Below, piece by piece: positions 37,113 through 52,100 of a stretch of 64,000 nt of DNA (position 1 is the stretch's first letter; each line of letters begins with the position of its first letter). The notes beneath the pieces were generated by a model that did no database searches, was not told where the DNA came from, and saw nothing but the letters and a program-made list of their open reading frames with translations. The position numbers and the translations under genes are program-made. The DNA comes from Paracyclopina nana (Eukaryota; Arthropoda; Copepoda; Cyclopoida; Cyclopettidae). Location of the stretch: NCBI GenBank assembly GCA_019096065.1, contig JAGUCH010000008.1, forward strand, positions 3,539,001 through 3,603,000, read 5' to 3'.

Positions 37113-40100
37113 AAATGCAAGCAAACCTTGAACACCTTTTGTCAACTGTGTTAGTGCGGAACCAGGGCAGACACCCGGAGGTTTTAGCATTCTTCCTTTG
37201 GCAAACTGACCGAGACTTTGAACACCTTTTGTCAACTGTGTTAGTGCGGAACCAGGGCAGACACCCGGAGGTTTTAGCATTCTTCCTTTGGCAAACTGAC
37301 CCAGACTTTGAACACCTTTTGATCAACTGTGTTAGTGCGGAACCAGGGCAGACACCCGGAGGTTTTAGCATTCTTCCTTTGGCAAACTGACCTAGACTTT
37401 GAACACCTTTTGTCAACTGTGTTAGTGCGGAACCAGGGCAGACACCCGGAGGTTTTAGCATTCTTCCTTTGGCAAACTGACCCAGACTTTGAACACCTTT
37501 TGTCAACTGTGTTAGTGCGGAACCAGGGCAGACACCCGGAGGTTTTAGCATTCTTCCTTTGGCAAACTGACCGAGACTTTGAATACCTTTTGTCAACTGT
37601 GTTAGTGCGGAACCAGGGCAGACACCCGGAGGTTTTAGCATTCTTCCTTTGGCAAACTGACCCAGACTTTGAACACCTTTTGTCAACTGTGTTAGTGCGG
37701 AACCAGGGCAGACACCCGGAGGTTTTAGCATTATTCCTTTGGCAAACTTACCGAGACTTTGAACACCTTTTGTCAACAGTGTTAATGCGGAACCAGGGCA
37801 GACACCCGGAGGTTTTAGCATTCTTCCTTTGGCAAACTGACCCAGAATTTGAACACCTTTTGTCAACTGTGTTAGTGCGGAACCAGGGCAGACACCCGGA
37901 GGTTTTAGCATTCTTCCTTTGGCAAACTGACCCAGACTTTGAACACCTTTTGTCAACTGTGTTAGTGCGGAACCAGGGCAGACACCCGGAGGTTTTAGCA
38001 TTCTTCCTTTGGCAAACTGACCTAGACTTTGAACACCTTTTGTCAACTGTGTTAGTGCGGAACCAGGGCAGACACCCGGAGGTTTTAGCATTCTTCCTTT
38101 GGCAAACTGACCTAGACTTTGAATACCTTTTGTCAACTGTGTTAGTGCGGAACCAGGGCAGACACCCGGAGGTTTTAGCATTCTTCCTTTGGCAAACTGA
38201 CCCAGACTTTGAACACCTTTTGTCAACTGTGTTAGTGCGGAACCAGGGCAGACACCCGGAGGTTTTAGCATTCTTCCTTTGGCAAACTTACCGAGCCATT
38301 GAACACCTTTTTGTCAACTGTGTTAGTGCGGAACCAGGGCAGACACCCGGAGGTTTTAGCAGTCTTCCTTTGGCAAACTGACCTAGACTTTGAACACCTT
38401 TTGTCAACTGTGTTAGTGCGGAACCAGGGCAGACACCCGGAGGTTTTAGCATTCTTCCTTTGGCAAACTGACCGAGACTTTGAATACCTTTTGTCAACTG
38501 TGTTAGTGCGGAACCAGGGCAGACACCCGGAGGTTTTAGCATTCTTCCTTTGGCAAACTGACCCAGACTTTGAACACCTTTTGTCAACTGTGTTAGTGCG
38601 GAACCAGGGCAGACACCCGGAGGTTTTAGCATTCTTCCTTTGGCAAACTGACCTAGACTTTGAACACCTTTTGTCAACTGTGTTAGTGCGGAACCAGGGC
38701 AGACACCCGGAGGTTTTAGCATTCTTCCTTTGGCAAACTGACCGAGACTTTGAATACCTTTTGTCAACTGTGTTAGTGCGGAACCAGGGCAGACACCCGG
38801 AGGTTTTAGCATTCTTCCTTTGGCAAACTGACCTAGACTTTGAACACCTTTTGTCAACTGTGTTAGTGCGGAACCAGGGCAGACACCCGGAGGTTTTAGC
38901 ATTCTTCTTTTGGCAAACTGACCTAGACTTTGAACACCTTTTGTCAACTGTGTTAGTGCGGAACCAGGGCAGACACCCGGAGGTTTTAGCATTCTTCCTT
39001 TGGCAAACTGACCCAGACTTTGAACACCTTTTGTCAACTGTGTTAGTGCGGAACCAGGGCAGACACCCGGAGGTTTTAGCATTCTTCCTTTGGCAAACTG
39101 ACCGAGACTTTGAATACCTTTTGTCAACTGTGTTAGTGCGGAACCAGGGCAGACACCCGGAGGTTTTTAGCATTCTTCCTTTGGCAAACTGACCCAGACT
39201 TTGAACACCTTTTGTCAACTGTGTTAGTGCGGAACCAGGGCAGACACCCGGAGGTTTTAGCATTCTTCCTTTGGCAAACTGACCTAGACTTTGAACACCT
39301 TTTGTCAACTGTGTTAGTGCGGAACCAGGGCAGACACCCGGAGGTTTTAGCATTCTTCCTTTGGCAAACTGACCGAGACATTGAACACCTTTTGTCAACT
39401 GTGATAGTGCGGAACCAGGGCAGACACCCGGAGGTTTTAGCATTCTTCCTTTGGCAAACTGACCCAGACTTTGAACACCTTTTGTCAACTGTGTTAGTGC
39501 GGGACGGGGCTGACACCCGGAGGTTTTAGCATTCTTCCTTTGGCAAACTTACCGAGACTTTGAACACCTTTTGTCAACTGTGTTAGTGCGGAACCAGGGC
39601 AGACACCCTGAGGTTTTAGCATTCTTCCTTTGGCAAACTTACCAAGACTTTGAACACCTTTTGTCAACTGTGTTAGTGCGGAACCAGGGCAGACACCCGG
39701 AGGTTTTAGCATTCTTCCTTTGGCAAACTGACCCAGACTTTGAACACCTTTTGTCAACTGTGTTAGTGCGGGACCAGGGCTGACACCCGGAGGTTTTAGC
39801 ATTCTTCCTTTGGCAAACTTACCGAGACTTTGAACACCTTTTGTCAACTGTGTTAGTGCGGAACCAGGGCAGACACCCGGAGGTTTTAGCATTCTTCCTT
39901 TGGCAAACTTACCGAGACTTTGAACACCTTTTGTCAACTGTGTTAGTGCAGAACCAGGGCAGACACCTGGAGGTTTTAGCATTCTTCCTTTGGCAAACTG
40001 ACCTAGACTTTGAACACCTTTTGTCAACTGTGTTAGTGGGGAACCAGGGCAGACACCCGGAGGTTTTAGCATTCTTCCTTTGGCAAACTGACCCAGACTT

Positions 40101-43100
40101 TGAACACCTTTTGATCAACTGTGTTAGTGCGGAACCAGGGCAGACACCCGGAGGTTTTAGCATTCTTCCTTTGGCAAACTTACCGAGACTTTGAACACCT
40201 TTTGTCAACTGTGTTAGTGCGGAACCAGGGCAGACACCCGGAGGTTTTAGCATTTCTTCCTTTGGCAAACTGACCCAGACTTTGAACACCTTTGGTCAAC
40301 TGTGTTAGTGCGGAACCAGGGCAGACACCCGGAGGTTTTAGCATTCTTCCTTTGGCAAACTGACCGAGACATTGAACACCTTTTGTCAACTGTGATAGTG
40401 CGGAACCAGGGCAGACACCCGGAGGTTTTAGCATTCTTCCTTTGGCAAACTGACCGAGACTTTGAACACCTTTTGTCAACTGTGTTAGTGCGGAACCAGG
40501 GCAGACACCCGGAGGTTTTAGCATTCTTCCTTTGGCAAACTGACCCAGACTTAGAACACCTTTTGTCAACTGTGTTAGTGCGGAACCAGGGCAGACACCC
40601 GGAGGTTTTAGCATTCTTCCTTTGGCAAACTGACCTAGACTTTGAACACCTTTTGTCAACTGTGTTAGTGCGGAACCAGGGCAGACACCCGGAGGTTTTA
40701 GCATTCTTCCTTTGGCAAACTTACCGAGACATTGAACACCTTTTGTCAACTGTGTTACTGCGGAACCAGGGCAGACACCCGGAGGTTTTAGCATTCTTCC
40801 TTTGGCAAACTGACCCAGACTTTGAATACCTTTTGTCAACTGTGTTAGTGCGGGACCAGGGAAGACACCCGGAGGTTTTAGCATTCTTCCTTTGGCAAAC
40901 TGACCGAGACATTGAACACCTTTTGTCAACTGTGATAGTGCGGAACCAGGGCAGACACCCGGAGGTTTTAGCATTCTTCCTTTGGCAAACTGACCCAGAC
41001 TTTGAACACCTTTTGTCAACTGTGTTAGTGCGGGACGGGGCTGACACCCGGAGGTTTTAGCATTCTTCCTTTGGCAAACTGACCCAGACTTTGAACACCT
41101 TTTGTCAACTGTGTTAGTGCGGAACCAGGGCAGACACCCGGAGGTTTTAGCATTCTTCCTTTGGCAAACTGACCTAGACTTAGAACACCTTTTGTCAACT
41201 GTGTTAGTGCGGAACCAGGGCAGACACCCGGAGGTTTTAGCATTCTTCCTTTGGCAAACTGACCCAGACTTTGAACACCTTTTGATCAACTGTGTTAGTG
41301 CGGAACCAGGGCAGTCACCCAGAGGTTTTAGCATTCTTCCTTTGGCAAACTTACCGAGACTTTGAACACCTTTTGTCAACTGTGTTAGTGCGGAACCAGG
41401 GCAGACACCCGGAGGTTTTAGCATTCTTCCTTTGGCAAACTGACCGAGACATTGAACACCTTTTGTCAACTGTGATAGTGCGGAACCAGGGCAGACACCC
41501 GGAGGTTTTAGCATTCTTCCTTTGGCAAACTGACCCAGACTTTGAACACCTTTTGTCAACTGTGTTAGTGCGGGACGGGGCTGACACCCGGAGGTTTTAG
41601 CATTCTTCCTTTGGCAAACTTACCGAGACTTTGAACACCTTTTGTCAACTGTGTTAGTGCGGAACCAGGGCAGACACCCTGAGGTTTTAGCATTCTTCCT
41701 TTGGCAAACTGACCCAGACTTTGAACACCTTTTGTCAACTGTGTTAGTGCGGGACCAGGGCTGACACCCGGAGGTTTTAGCATTCTTCCTTTGGCAAACT
41801 GACCGAGACATTGAACACCTTTTGTCAACTGTGTTAGTGCGGAACCAGGGCAGACACCCGGAGGTTTTAGCATTCTTCCTTTGGCAAACTGACCGAGACA
41901 TTGAACACCTTTTGTCAACTGTGTTAGTGCGGAACCAGGGCAGACACCCGGAGGTTTTAGCATTCTTCCTTTGGCAAACTGACCGAGACTTTGAATACCT
42001 TTTGTCAACTGTGTTAGTGCGGAACCAGGGCAGACACCCAGAGGTTTTAGCATTCTTCCTTTGGCAAACTGACCCAGACTTTGAACACCTTTTGTCAACT
42101 GTGTTAGTGCGGAACCAGGGCAGACACCCGGAGGTTTTAGCATTCTTCCTTTGGCAAACTTACCGAGACTTTGAACACCTTTTGTCAACTGTGTTAGTGC
42201 GGAACCAGGGCAGACACCCGGAGGTTTTAGCATTCTTCCTTTGGCAAACTGACCCAGACTTTGAACACCTTTTGTCAACTGTGTTAGTGCGGAACCAGGG
42301 CAGACACCCGGAGGTTTTAGCATTCTTCCTTTGGCAAACTGACCCAGACTTTGAACACCTTTTGTCAACTGTGTTAGTGCGGAACCAGGGCAGACACCCG
42401 GAGGTTTTAGCATTCTTCCTTTGGCAAACTGACCTAGACTTTGAACACCTTTTGTCAACTGTGTTAGTGCGGAACCAGGGCAGACACCCGGAGGTTTTAG
42501 CATTCTTCCTTTGGCAAACTGACCTAGACTTTGAATACCTTTTGTCAACTGTGTTAGTGCGGAACCAGGGCAGACACCCGGAGGTTTTAGCATTCTTCCT
42601 TTGGCAAACTGACCCAGACTTTGAACACCTTTTGTCAACTGTGTTAGTGCGGAACCAGGGCAGACACCCGGAGGTTTTAGCATTCTTCCTTTGGCAAACT
42701 GACCTAGACTTTGAACACCTTTTGTCAACTGTGTTAGTGCGGAACCAGGGCAGACACCCGGAGGTTTTAGCATTCTTCCTTTGGCAAACTGACCTAGACT
42801 TTGAACACCTTTTGTCAACTGTGTTAGTGCGGAACCAGGGCAGACACCCGGAGGTTTTAGCATTCTTCCTTTGGCAAACTGACCCAGACTTTGAACACCT
42901 TTTGTCAACTGTGTTAGTGCGGAACCAGGGCAGACACCCGGAGGTTTTAGCATTCTTCCTTTGGCAAACTGACCGAGACTTTGAACACCTTTTGTCAACT
43001 GTGTTAGTGCGGAACCAGGGCAGACACACGGAGGTTTTAGCATTCTTCCTTTGGCAAACTGACCGAGACATTGAACACCTTTTGTCAACTGTGTTAGTGC

Positions 43101-46100
43101 GGAACCAGGGCAGACACCCGGAGGTTTTAGCATTCTTCCTTTGGCAAACTGACCCAGACTTTGAATACCTTTTGTCAACTGTGTTAGTGCGGAACCAGGG
43201 CAGACACCCGGAGGTTTTAGCATTCTTCCTTTGGCAAACTGACCCAGACTTTGAACACCTTTTGTCAACTGTGTTAGTGCGGAACCAGGGCAGACACCCG
43301 GAGGTTTTAGCATTCTTCCTTTGGCAAACTGACCCAGACTTTGAACACCTTTTGTCAACTGTGTTAGTGCGGAACCAGGGCAGACACCCGGAGGTTTTAG
43401 CATCCTTCCTTTGGCAAACTGACCCAGACTTTGAACACCTTTTGTCAACTGTGTTAGTGCGGAACCAGGGCAGACACCCGGAGGTTTTAGCATTCTTCCT
43501 TTGGCAAACTGACCCAGACTTTGAACACCTTTTGTCAACTGTGTTAGTGCGGAACCAGGGCAGACACCCGGAGGTTTTAGCATTCTTCCTTTGGCAAACT
43601 GACCCAGACTTTGAACACCTTTTGTCAACTGTGTTAGTGCGGAACCAGGGCAGACACCCGGAGGTTTTAGCATCCTTCCTTTGGCAAACTGACCGAGACT
43701 TTGAACACCTTTTGTCAACTGTGTTAGTGCGGAACCAGGGCAGACACCTGGAGGTTTTAGCATTCTTCCTTTGGCAAACTGACCTAGACTTTGAACACCT
43801 TTTGTCAACTGTGTTAGTGCGGAACCAGGGCAGACACCCGGAGGTTTTAGCATTCTTCCTTTGGCAAACTGACCCAGACTTTGAACACCTTTTGTCAACT
43901 GTGTTAGTGCGGAACCAGGGCAGACACCCGGAGGTTTTAGCATTCTTCCTTTGGCAAACTGACCCAGACTTTGAACACCTTTTGTCAACTGTGTTAGTGC
44001 GGAACCAGGGCAGACACCCGGAGGTTTTAGCATTCTTCCTTTGGCAAACTGACCCAGACTTTGAACACCTTTTGTCAACTGTGTTAGTGCGGAACCAGGG
44101 CAGACACCCGGAGGTTTTAGCATTCTTCCTTTGGCAAACTGACCTAGACTTTGAACACCTTTTGTCAACTGTGTTAGTGCGGAACCAGGGCAGACACCCG
44201 GAGGTTTTAGCATTCTTCCTTTGGCAAACTGACCCAGACTTTGAACACCTTTTGATCAACTGTGTTAGTGCGGAACCAGGGCAGTCACCCAGAGGTTTTA
44301 GCATTCTTCCTTTGGCAAACTTACCGAGACTTTGAACACCTTTTGTCAACTGTGTTAGTGCGGAACCAGGGCAGACACCCGGAGGTTTTAGCATTCTTCC
44401 TTTGGCAAACTGACCCAGACTTTGAACACCTTTTGTCAACTGTGTTAGTGCGGGACGGGGCTGACACCCGGAGGTTTTAGCATTCTTCCTTTGGCAAACT
44501 TACCGAGACTTTGAACACCTTTTGTCAACTGTGTTAGTGCGGAACCAGGGCAGACACCCTGAGGTTTTAGCATTCTTCCTTTGGCAAACTGACCGAGACT
44601 TTGAACACCTTTTGTCAACTGTGTTAGTGCGGGACCAGGGCTGACACCCGGAGGTTTTAGCATTCTTCCTTTGGCAAACTTACCGAGACTTTGAACACCT
44701 TTTGTCAACTGTGTTAGTGCGGAACCAGGGCAGACACCCGGAGGTTTTAGCATTCTTCCTTTGGCAAACTTACCGAGACTTTGAACACCTTTTGTCAGCT
44801 GTGTTAGTGCGGAACCAGGGCAGACACCTGGAGGTTTTAGCATTCTTCCTTTGGCAAACTGACCTAGACTTTGAACACCTTTTGTCAACTGTGTTAGTGC
44901 GGAACCAGGGCAGACACCCGGAGGTTTTAGCATTCTTCCTTTGGCAAACTGACCCAGACTTTGAACACCTTTTGATCAACTGTGTTAGTGCGGAACCAGG
45001 GCAGACACCCGGAGGTTTTAGCATTCTTCCTTTGGCAAACTTACCGAGACTTTGAACACCTTTTGTCAACTGTGTTAGTGCGGAACCAGGGCAGACACCC
45101 GGAGGTTTTAGCATTCTTCCTTTGGCAAACTGACCGAGACATTGAACACCTTTTGTCAACTGTGTTAGTGCGGAACCAGGGCAGACACCCGGAGGTTTTA
45201 GCATTCTTCCTTTGGCAAACTGACCGAGACTTTGAATACCTTTTGTCAACTGTGTTAGTGCAGAACCAGGGCAGACACCCGGAGGTTTTAGCATTCTTCC
45301 TTTGGCAAACTGACCCAGACTTTGAACACCTTTTGTCAACTGTGTTAGTGCGGAACCAGGGCAGACACCCGGAGGTTTTAGCATTCTTCCTTTGGCAAAC
45401 TGACCCAGACTTTGAACACCTTTTGTCAACTGTGTTAGTGCGGAACCAGGGCAGACACCCGGAGGTTTTAGCATTCTTCCTTTGGCAAACTGACCCAGAC
45501 TTTGAACACCTTTTGTCAACTGTGTTAGTGCGGAACCAGGGCAGACACCCGGAGGTTTTAGCATTCTTCCTTTGGCAAACTGACCCAGACTTTGAACACC
45601 TTTTGTCAACTGTGTTAGTGCGGAACCAGGGCAGACACCCGGAGGTTTTAGCATTCTTCCTTTGGCAAACTGACCTAGACTTTGAACACCTTTTGTCAAC
45701 TGTGTTAGTGCGGAACCAGGGCAGACACCCGGAGGTTTTAGCATTCTTCCTTTGGCAAACTGACCTAGACTTTGAATACCTTTTGTCAACTGTGTTAGTG
45801 CGGAACCAGGGCAGACACCCGGAGGTTTTAGCATTCTTCCTTTGGCAAACTGACCCAGACTTTGAACACCTTTTGTCAACTGTGTTAGTGCGGAACCAGG
45901 GCAGACACCCGGAGGTTTTAGCATTCTTCCTTTGGCAAACTGACCCAGACTTTGAACACCTTTTGTCAAGCGGAACCAGGGCAGACACCCGGAGGTTTTA
46001 GCATTCTTCCTTTGGCAAACTGACCGAGACTTTGAACACCTTTTGTCAACTGTGTTAGTGCGGAACCAGGGCAGACACCCGGAGGTTTTAGCATTCTTCC

Positions 46101-49100
46101 TTTGGCAAACTGACCTAGACTTTGAACACCTTTTGTCAACTGTGTTAGTGCGGAACCAGGGCAGACACCCGGAGGTTTTAGCATTCTTCCTTTGGCAAAC
46201 TGACCGAGACTTTGAATACCTTTTGTCAACTGTGTTAGTGCGGAACCAGGGCAGACACCCGGAGGTTTTAGCATTCTTCCTTTGGCAAACTGACCGAGAC
46301 ATTGAACACCTTTTGTCAACTGTGTTAGTGCGGAACCAGGGCAGACACCCGGAGGTTTTAGCATTCTTCCTTTGGCAAACTGACCGAGACTTTGAATACC
46401 TTTTGTCAACTGTGTTAGTGCGGAACCAGGGCAGACACCCGGAGGTTTTAGCATTCTTCCTTTGGCAAACTGACCCAGACTTTGAACACCTTTTGTCAAC
46501 TGTGTTAGTGCGGAACCAGGGCAGACACCCGGAGGTTTTAGCATTCTTCCTTTGGCAAACTTACCGAGACTTTGAACACCTTTTGTCAACTGTGTTAGTG
46601 CGGAACCAGGGCAGACACCCGGAGGTTTTAGCATTCTTCCTTTGGCAAACTGACCCAGACTTTGAACACCTTTTGTCAACTGTGTTAGTGCGGAACCAGG
46701 GCAGACACCCGGAGGTTTTAGCATTCTTCCTTTGGCAAACTGACCGAGACTTTGAACACCTTTTGTCAACTGTGTTAGTGCGGAACCAGGGCAGACACCC
46801 GGAGGTTTTAGCATTCTTCCTTTGGCAAACTGACCTAGACTTTGAACACCTTTTGTCAACTGTGTTAGTGCGGAACCAGGGCAGACACCCGGAGGTTTTA
46901 GCATTCTTCCTTTGGCAAACTGACCTAGACTTTGAATACCTTTTGTCAACTGTGTTAGTGCGGAACCAGGGCAGACACCCGGAGGTTTTAGCATTCTTCC
47001 TTTGGCAAACTGACCGAGACTTTGAATACCTTTTGTCAACTGTGTTAGTGCGGAACCAGGGCAGACACCCGGAGGTTTTAGCATTCTTCCTTTGGCAAAC
47101 TGACCTAGACTTTGAACACCTTTTGTCAACTGTGTTAGTGCGGAACCAGGGAAGACACCCGGAGGTTTTAGCATTCTTCCTTTGGCAAACTGACCGAGAC
47201 ATTGAACACCTTTTGTCAACTGTGATAGTGCGGAACCAGGGCAGACACCCGGAGGTTTTAGCATTCTTCCTTTGGCAAACTGACCCAGACTTTGAACACC
47301 TTTTGTCAACTGTGTTAGTGCGGGACGGGGCTGACACCCGGAGGTTTTAGCATTCTTCCTTTGGCAAACTTACCGAGACTTTGAACACCTTTTGTCAACT
47401 GTGTTAGTGCGGAACCAGGGCAGACACCCTGAGGTTTTAGCATTCTTCCTTTGGCAAACTTACCAAGACTTTGAACACCTTTTGTCAACTGTGTTAGTGC
47501 GGAACCAGGGCAGACACCCGGAGGTTTTAGCATTCTTCCTTTGGCAAACTGACCCAGACTTTGAACACCTTTTGTCAACTGTGTTAGTGCGGGACCAGGG
47601 CTGACACCCGGAGGTTTTAGCATTCTTCCTTTGGCAAACTTACCGAGACTTTGAACACCTTTTGTCAACTGTGTTAGTGGGGAACCAGGGCAGACACCCG
47701 GAGGTTTTAGCATTCTTCCTTTGGCAAACTGACCCAGACTTTGAACACCTTTTGATCAACTGTGTTAGTGCGGAACCAGGGCAGACACCCGGAGGTTTTA
47801 GCATTCTTCCTTTGGCAAACTTACCGAGACTTTGAACACCTTTTGTCAACTGTGTTAGTGCGGAACCAGGGCAGACACCTGGAGGTTTTAGCATTCTTCC
47901 TTTGGCTGAACTTACAAGAACACCTTTTGTCAACTGTGTTAGTGGAACCAGGGCAGACCCCTTGAGGTTTTAGCATTCTTCCTTTGGCAAACTTACCGAG
48001 ACTTTGAACACCTTTTGTCAACTGTGTTAGTGGGGAACCAGGGCAGACACCCGGAGGTTTTAGCATTCTTCCTTTGGCAAACTGACCCAGACTTTGAACA
48101 CCTTTTGATCAACTGTGTTAGTGCGGAACCAGGGCAGACACCCGGAGGTTTTAGCATTCTTCCTTTGGCAAACTGACCCAGACTTTGAACACCTTTTGTC
48201 AACTGTGTTAGTGCGGAACCAGGGCAGACACCCTGAGGTTTTAGCATTCTTCCTTTGGCAAACTTACCAAGACTTTGAACACCTTTTGTCAACTGTGTTA
48301 GTGCGGAACCAGGGCAGACACCCGGAGGTTTTAGCATTCTTCCTTTGGCAAACTTACCGAGACTTTGAACACCTTTTGTCAACTGTGTTAGTGCAGAACC
48401 AGGGCAGACACCTGGAGGTTTTAGCATTCTTCCTTTGGCAAACTGACCTAGACTTTGAACACCTTTTGTCAACTGTGTTAGTGGGGAACCAGGGCAGACA
48501 CCCGGAGGTTTTAGCATTCTTCCTTTGGCAAACTGACCCAGACTTTGAACACCTTTTGATCAACTTGTTTGTTGCGGAACCAGGGCAGACACCCGGAGGT
48601 TTTAGCATTCTTCCTTTGGCAAACTTACCCAGACTTTGAACACCTTTTGTCAACTGTGTTAGTGCGGAACCAGGGCAGACACCCGGAGGTTTTAGCATTT
48701 CTTCCTTTGGCAAACTGACCCAGACTTTGAACACCTTTGGTCAACTGTGTTAGTGCGGAACCAGGGCAGACACCCGGAGGTTTTAGCATTCTTCCTTTGG
48801 CAAACTGACCCAGACTTTGAACACCTTTTGTCAACTGTGTTAGTGCGGAACCAGGGCAGACACCCGGAGGTTTTAGCATTCTTCCTTTGGCAAACTGACC
48901 GAGACTTTGAACACCTTTTGTCAACTGTGTTAGTGCGGAACCAGGGCAGACACCCGGAGGTTTTAGCATTCTTCCTTTGGCAAACTGACCGAGACTTTGA
49001 ACACCTTTTGTCAACTGTGTTAGTGCGGAACCAGGGCAGACACCCGGAGGTTTTAGCATTCTTCCTTTGGCAAACTGACCCAGACTTTGAACACCTTTTT

Positions 49101-52100
49101 GTCAACTGTGTTAGTGCGGAACCAGGGCAGACACCCGGAGGTTTTAGCATTCTTCCTTTGGCAAACTGACCCAGACTTTGAACACCTTTTGTCAACTGTG
49201 TTAGTGCGGAACCAGGGCAGACACCCGGAGGTTTTAGCATTCTTCCTTTGGCAAACTGACCGAGACTTTGAACACCTTTTGTCAACTGTGTTAGTGCGGA
49301 ACCAGGGCAGACACCCGGAGGGTTTTAGCATTCTTCCTTTGGCAAACTGACCGAGACTTTGAACCCCTTTTGGTCAACTGTGTTAGTGCGGAACCAGGGC
49401 AGACACCCGGAGGTTTTAGCATTCTTCCTTTGGCAAACTGACCTAGACTTTGAACACCTTTTGTCAACTGTGTTAGTGCGGAACCAGGGCAGACACCCGG
49501 AGGTTTTAGCATTCTTCCTTTGGCAAACTGACCTAGACTTTGAACACCTTTTGTCAACTGTGTTAGTGCGGAACCAGGGCAGACACCCGGAGGTTTTAGC
49601 ATTCTTCCTTTGGCAAACTGACCGAGACTTTGAACACCTTTTGTCAACTGTGTTAGTGCGGAACCAGGGCAGACACCCGGAGGTTTTAGCATTCTTCCTT
49701 TGGCAAACTGACCGAGACTTTGAACACCTTTTGTCAACTGTGTTAGTGCGGAACCAGGGCAGACACCCGGAGGTTTTAGCATTCTTCCTTTGGCAAACTG
49801 ACCCAGACTTTGAACACCTTTTGTCAACTGTGTTAGTGCGGAACCAGGGCAGACACCCGGAGGTTTTAGCATTCTTCCTTTGGCAAACTGACCTAGACTT
49901 TGAACACCTTTTGTCAACTGTGTTAGTGCGGAACCAGGGCAGACACCCGGAGGTTTTAGCATTCTTCCTTTGGCAAACTGACCCAGACTTTGAACACCTT
50001 TTGTCAACTGTGTTAGTGCGGAACCAGGGCAGACACCCGGAGGTTTTAGCATTCTTCCTTTGGCAAACTGACTGAGACTTTGAACACCTTTTGTCAACTG
50101 TGTTAGTGCGGAACCAGGGCAGACACCCGGAGGTTTTAGCATTCTTCCTTTGGCAAACTGACCCAGACTTTGAACACCTTTTGTCAACTGTGTTAGTGCG
50201 GAACCAGGGCAGACACCCGGAGGTTTTAGCATTCTTCCTTTGGCAAACTGACCGAGACTTTGAACACCTTTTGTCAACTGTGTTAGTGCGGAACCAGGGC
50301 AGACACCCGGAGGTTTTAGCATTCTTCCTTTGGCAAACTGACCTAGACTTTGAACACCTTTTGTCAACTGTGTTAGTGCGGAACCAGGGCAGACACCCGG
50401 AGGTTTTAGCATTCTTCCTTTGGCAAACTGACCCAGACTTTGAACACCTTTTGTCAACTGTGTTAGTGCGGAACCAGGGCAGACACCTGGAGGTTTTAGC
50501 ATTCTTCCTTTGGCAAACTTACCGAGACTTTGAACACCTTTTGATCAACTGTGTTAGTGCGGAACCAGGGCAGACACCCGGAGGTTTTAGCATTCTTCCT
50601 TTGGCAAACTGACCGAGACTTTGAACACCTTTTGTCAACTGTGTTAGTGCGGAACCAGGGCAGACACCCGGAGGTTTTAGCATTCTTCCTTTGGCAAACT
50701 GACCGAGACTTTGAACACCTTTTGTCAACTGTGTTAAAAGTGCGCGGAACCAGGGCAGACACCCGGAGGTTTTAGCATTCTTCCTTTGGCAAACTGACCT
50801 AGACTTTGAACACCTTTTGTCAACTGTGTTAGTGCGGAACCAGGGCAGACACCCGGAGGTTTTAGCATTCTTCCTTTGGCAAACTGACCGAGACTTTGAA
50901 CCCTTTTTGTCAACTGTGTTAGTGCGGAACCAGGGCAGACACCCGGAGGTTTTAGCATTCTTCCTTTGGCAAACTGACCGAGACTTTGAACACCTTTTGT
51001 CAACTGTGTTAGTGCGGAACCAGGGCAGACACCCGGAGGTTTTAGCATTCTTCCTTTGGCAAACTGACCTAGACTTTGAACACCTTTTGTCAACTGTGTT
51101 AGTGCGGAACCAGGGCAGACACCCGGAGGTTTTAGCATTCTTCCTTTGGCAAACTGACCGAGACTTTGAACACCTTTTGTCAACTGTGTTAGTGCGGAAC
51201 CAGGGCAGACACCCGGAGGTTTTAGCATTCTTCCTTTGGCAAACTGACCTAGACTTTGAACACCTTTTGTCAACTGTGTTAGTGCGGAACCAGGGCAGAC
51301 ACCCGGAGGTTTTAGCATTCTTCCTTTGGCAAACTGACCGAGACTTTGAACACCTTTTGTCAACTGTGTTAGTGCGGAACCAGGGCAGACACCCGGAGGT
51401 TTTAGCATTCTTCCTTTGGCAAACTGACCGAGACTTTGAACACCTTTTGTCAACTGTGTTAGTGCGGAACCAGGGCAGACACCCGGAGGTTTTAGCATTC
51501 TTCCTTTGGCAAACTGACCTAGACTTTGAACACCTTTTGTCAACTGTGTTAGTGCGGAACCAGGGCAGACACCCGGAGGTTTTAGCATTCTTCCTTTGGC
51601 AAACTGACCTAGACTTTGAACACCTTTTGTCAACTGTGTTAGTGCGGAACCAGGGCAGACACCCGGAGGTTTTAGCATTCTTCCTTTGGCAAACTGACCC
51701 AGACTTTGAACACCTTTTGTCAACTGTGTTAGTGCGGAACCAGGGCAGACACCCGGAGGTTTTAGCATTCTTCCTTTGGCAAACTGACCTAGACTTTGAA
51801 CACCTTTTGTCAACTGTGTTAGTGCGGAACCAGGGCAGACACCCGGAGGTTTTAGCATTCTTCCTTTGGCAAACTGACCGAGACTTTGAACACCTTTTGT
51901 CAACTGTGTTAGTGCGGAACCAGGGCAGACACCCGGAGGTTTTAGCATTCTTCCTTTGGCAAACTGACCTAGACTTTGAACACCTTTTGTCAACTGTGTT
52001 AGTGCGGAACCAGGGCAGACACCCGGAGGTTTTAGCATTCTTCCTTTGGCAAACTGACCTAGACTTTGAACACCTTTTGTCAACTGTGTTAGTGCGGAAC

